A stretch of DNA of 64,000 nt from Atriophallophorus winterbourni (Eukaryota; Platyhelminthes; Trematoda; Plagiorchiida; Microphallidae), in the NCBI GenBank assembly GCA_013407085.1, contig JACCGJ010010468.1, positions 19,406 through 83,405 on the forward strand, written 5' to 3'. The position numbers and the translations under genes are program-made. Positions 63,738-64,000 of this stretch are shown here, piece after piece (the first letter of the stretch is position 1; every line of letters begins with the position of its first letter). The notes under the pieces were generated by a model. The model saw only the letters and a program-made list of their open reading frames with translations, was not told the DNA's origin and ran no database searches.

Positions 63738-64000
63738 TTATTTTCCCCTTTTCAACCTGAACCGGTTGAGTGCACAAACTAAGGCACGAAATGTGCTAAT
63801 CCGTGGCCTGTTGTTTGCCGACGATAAAGCCTATATTGCTCACTCTCAAGAGAACCTACAGTCGCTAATGGACTGTTTTTCGTCGGCACGCAAAAACTTT
63901 GGGCTAACAATCAGCATGAGCAATACCAAAGTCCTTGGTCAAGGGACTGTATTGCCTCCAATCATCACTGTTGGAAACTGTCAGCTTGAACCAGTACATC
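63738..64000 (+). pseudogene. RTE reverse transcriptase fragment, runs off the window
   Basis: An open frame reads FNLNRLSAQTKARNVLIRGL, LFADDKAYIAHSQENLQSLM, DCFSSARKNFGLTISMSNTK, VLGQG. This is the RTE-group RT palm with the catalytic FADD (about 63808) and the typical LTIS...TKVLGQG segment. It begins abruptly near 63738, so the copy is 5-prime truncated. It is open to the right edge, so whether it is intact cannot be told. Confidence 0.85.

Noticed and set aside
1..64000. CRISPR arrays, bacterial operons, rRNA or tRNA genes
   Set aside because: None seen. The introns, LINEs and PLEs show a eukaryotic nuclear sequence, and tandem repeats here are simple microsatellites.

Overview
ORGANISM. 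This is eukaryotic, repeat-rich, gene-poor DNA, most likely from a flatworm and probably a digenean trematode. That is an inference. It rests on an intron-containing CCR4-NOT deadenylase gene whose two visible introns are only 31 and 33 bp, a CsRn1-type Ty3/gypsy element (Gag with a C-H-C-C motif and a tRNA-Trp-like primer site), CR1/jockey-group and RTE non-LTR elements, and Penelope-like elements (PLEs) carrying GIY-YIG endonuclease and hammerhead-like motifs. LAYOUT, LEFT PART (1-27.6 kb). This part is almost solid retrotransposon. 1-2527 is the gag-pol of a minus-strand gypsy element cut by the window edge. 2560-3140 is a CR1-like RT end (family C). 3.8-18.75 kb holds several copies of a CR1/jockey-group family, called A here. 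One copy is interrupted by a 2.58-kb CsRn1-like gypsy derivative (6147-8726) and by a 352-bp RTE deletion derivative (8935-9286). Another is interrupted by a 4.3-kb CR1-like element B (13003-17318). 19.08-20.12 kb is a decayed PLE, 20.16-22.47 kb an A copy on the minus strand with an intact 494-codon RT ORF, and 23.5-27.6 kb a long decayed family C element with ORF1 and ORF2. LAYOUT, MIDDLE (28.0-30.8 kb). The one confidently recognised host gene is here: a CNOT7/CAF1 (Pop2) DEDDh deadenylase in three exons on the plus strand with all catalytic residues present. An unrecognised minus-strand exon encoding one membrane segment follows (30419-30762). LAYOUT, RIGHT PART (31-64 kb). Coding content is sparse. 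I see probable single exons of unrecognised minus-strand genes at 43325-43758 and 60001-60250, and weaker candidates at 60426-60650 and 63488-63578. Between them lie many copies of a ~230-bp SINE-like repeat with a (CATA)n tail, RTE 3-prime ends, two fold-back repeats with hammerhead-like cores, a PLE GIY-YIG ORF bracketed by inverted ~140-170-bp repeats (61500-62607), simple repeats, and the start of another RTE RT at the right edge. HOW IT FITS TOGETHER. The window records layered retrotransposition, and several insertions can be proved internally because a second, uninterrupted copy of the target repeat is present in the same window. The most unusual observations are the recurrent hammerhead-like cores in PLE-related repeats, the inverted flanks of the intact PLE ORF, two deletion-derivative (non-autonomous) elements with clean target-site duplications, and a 42-bp retroposon end inserted in a SINE with a 14-bp duplication.
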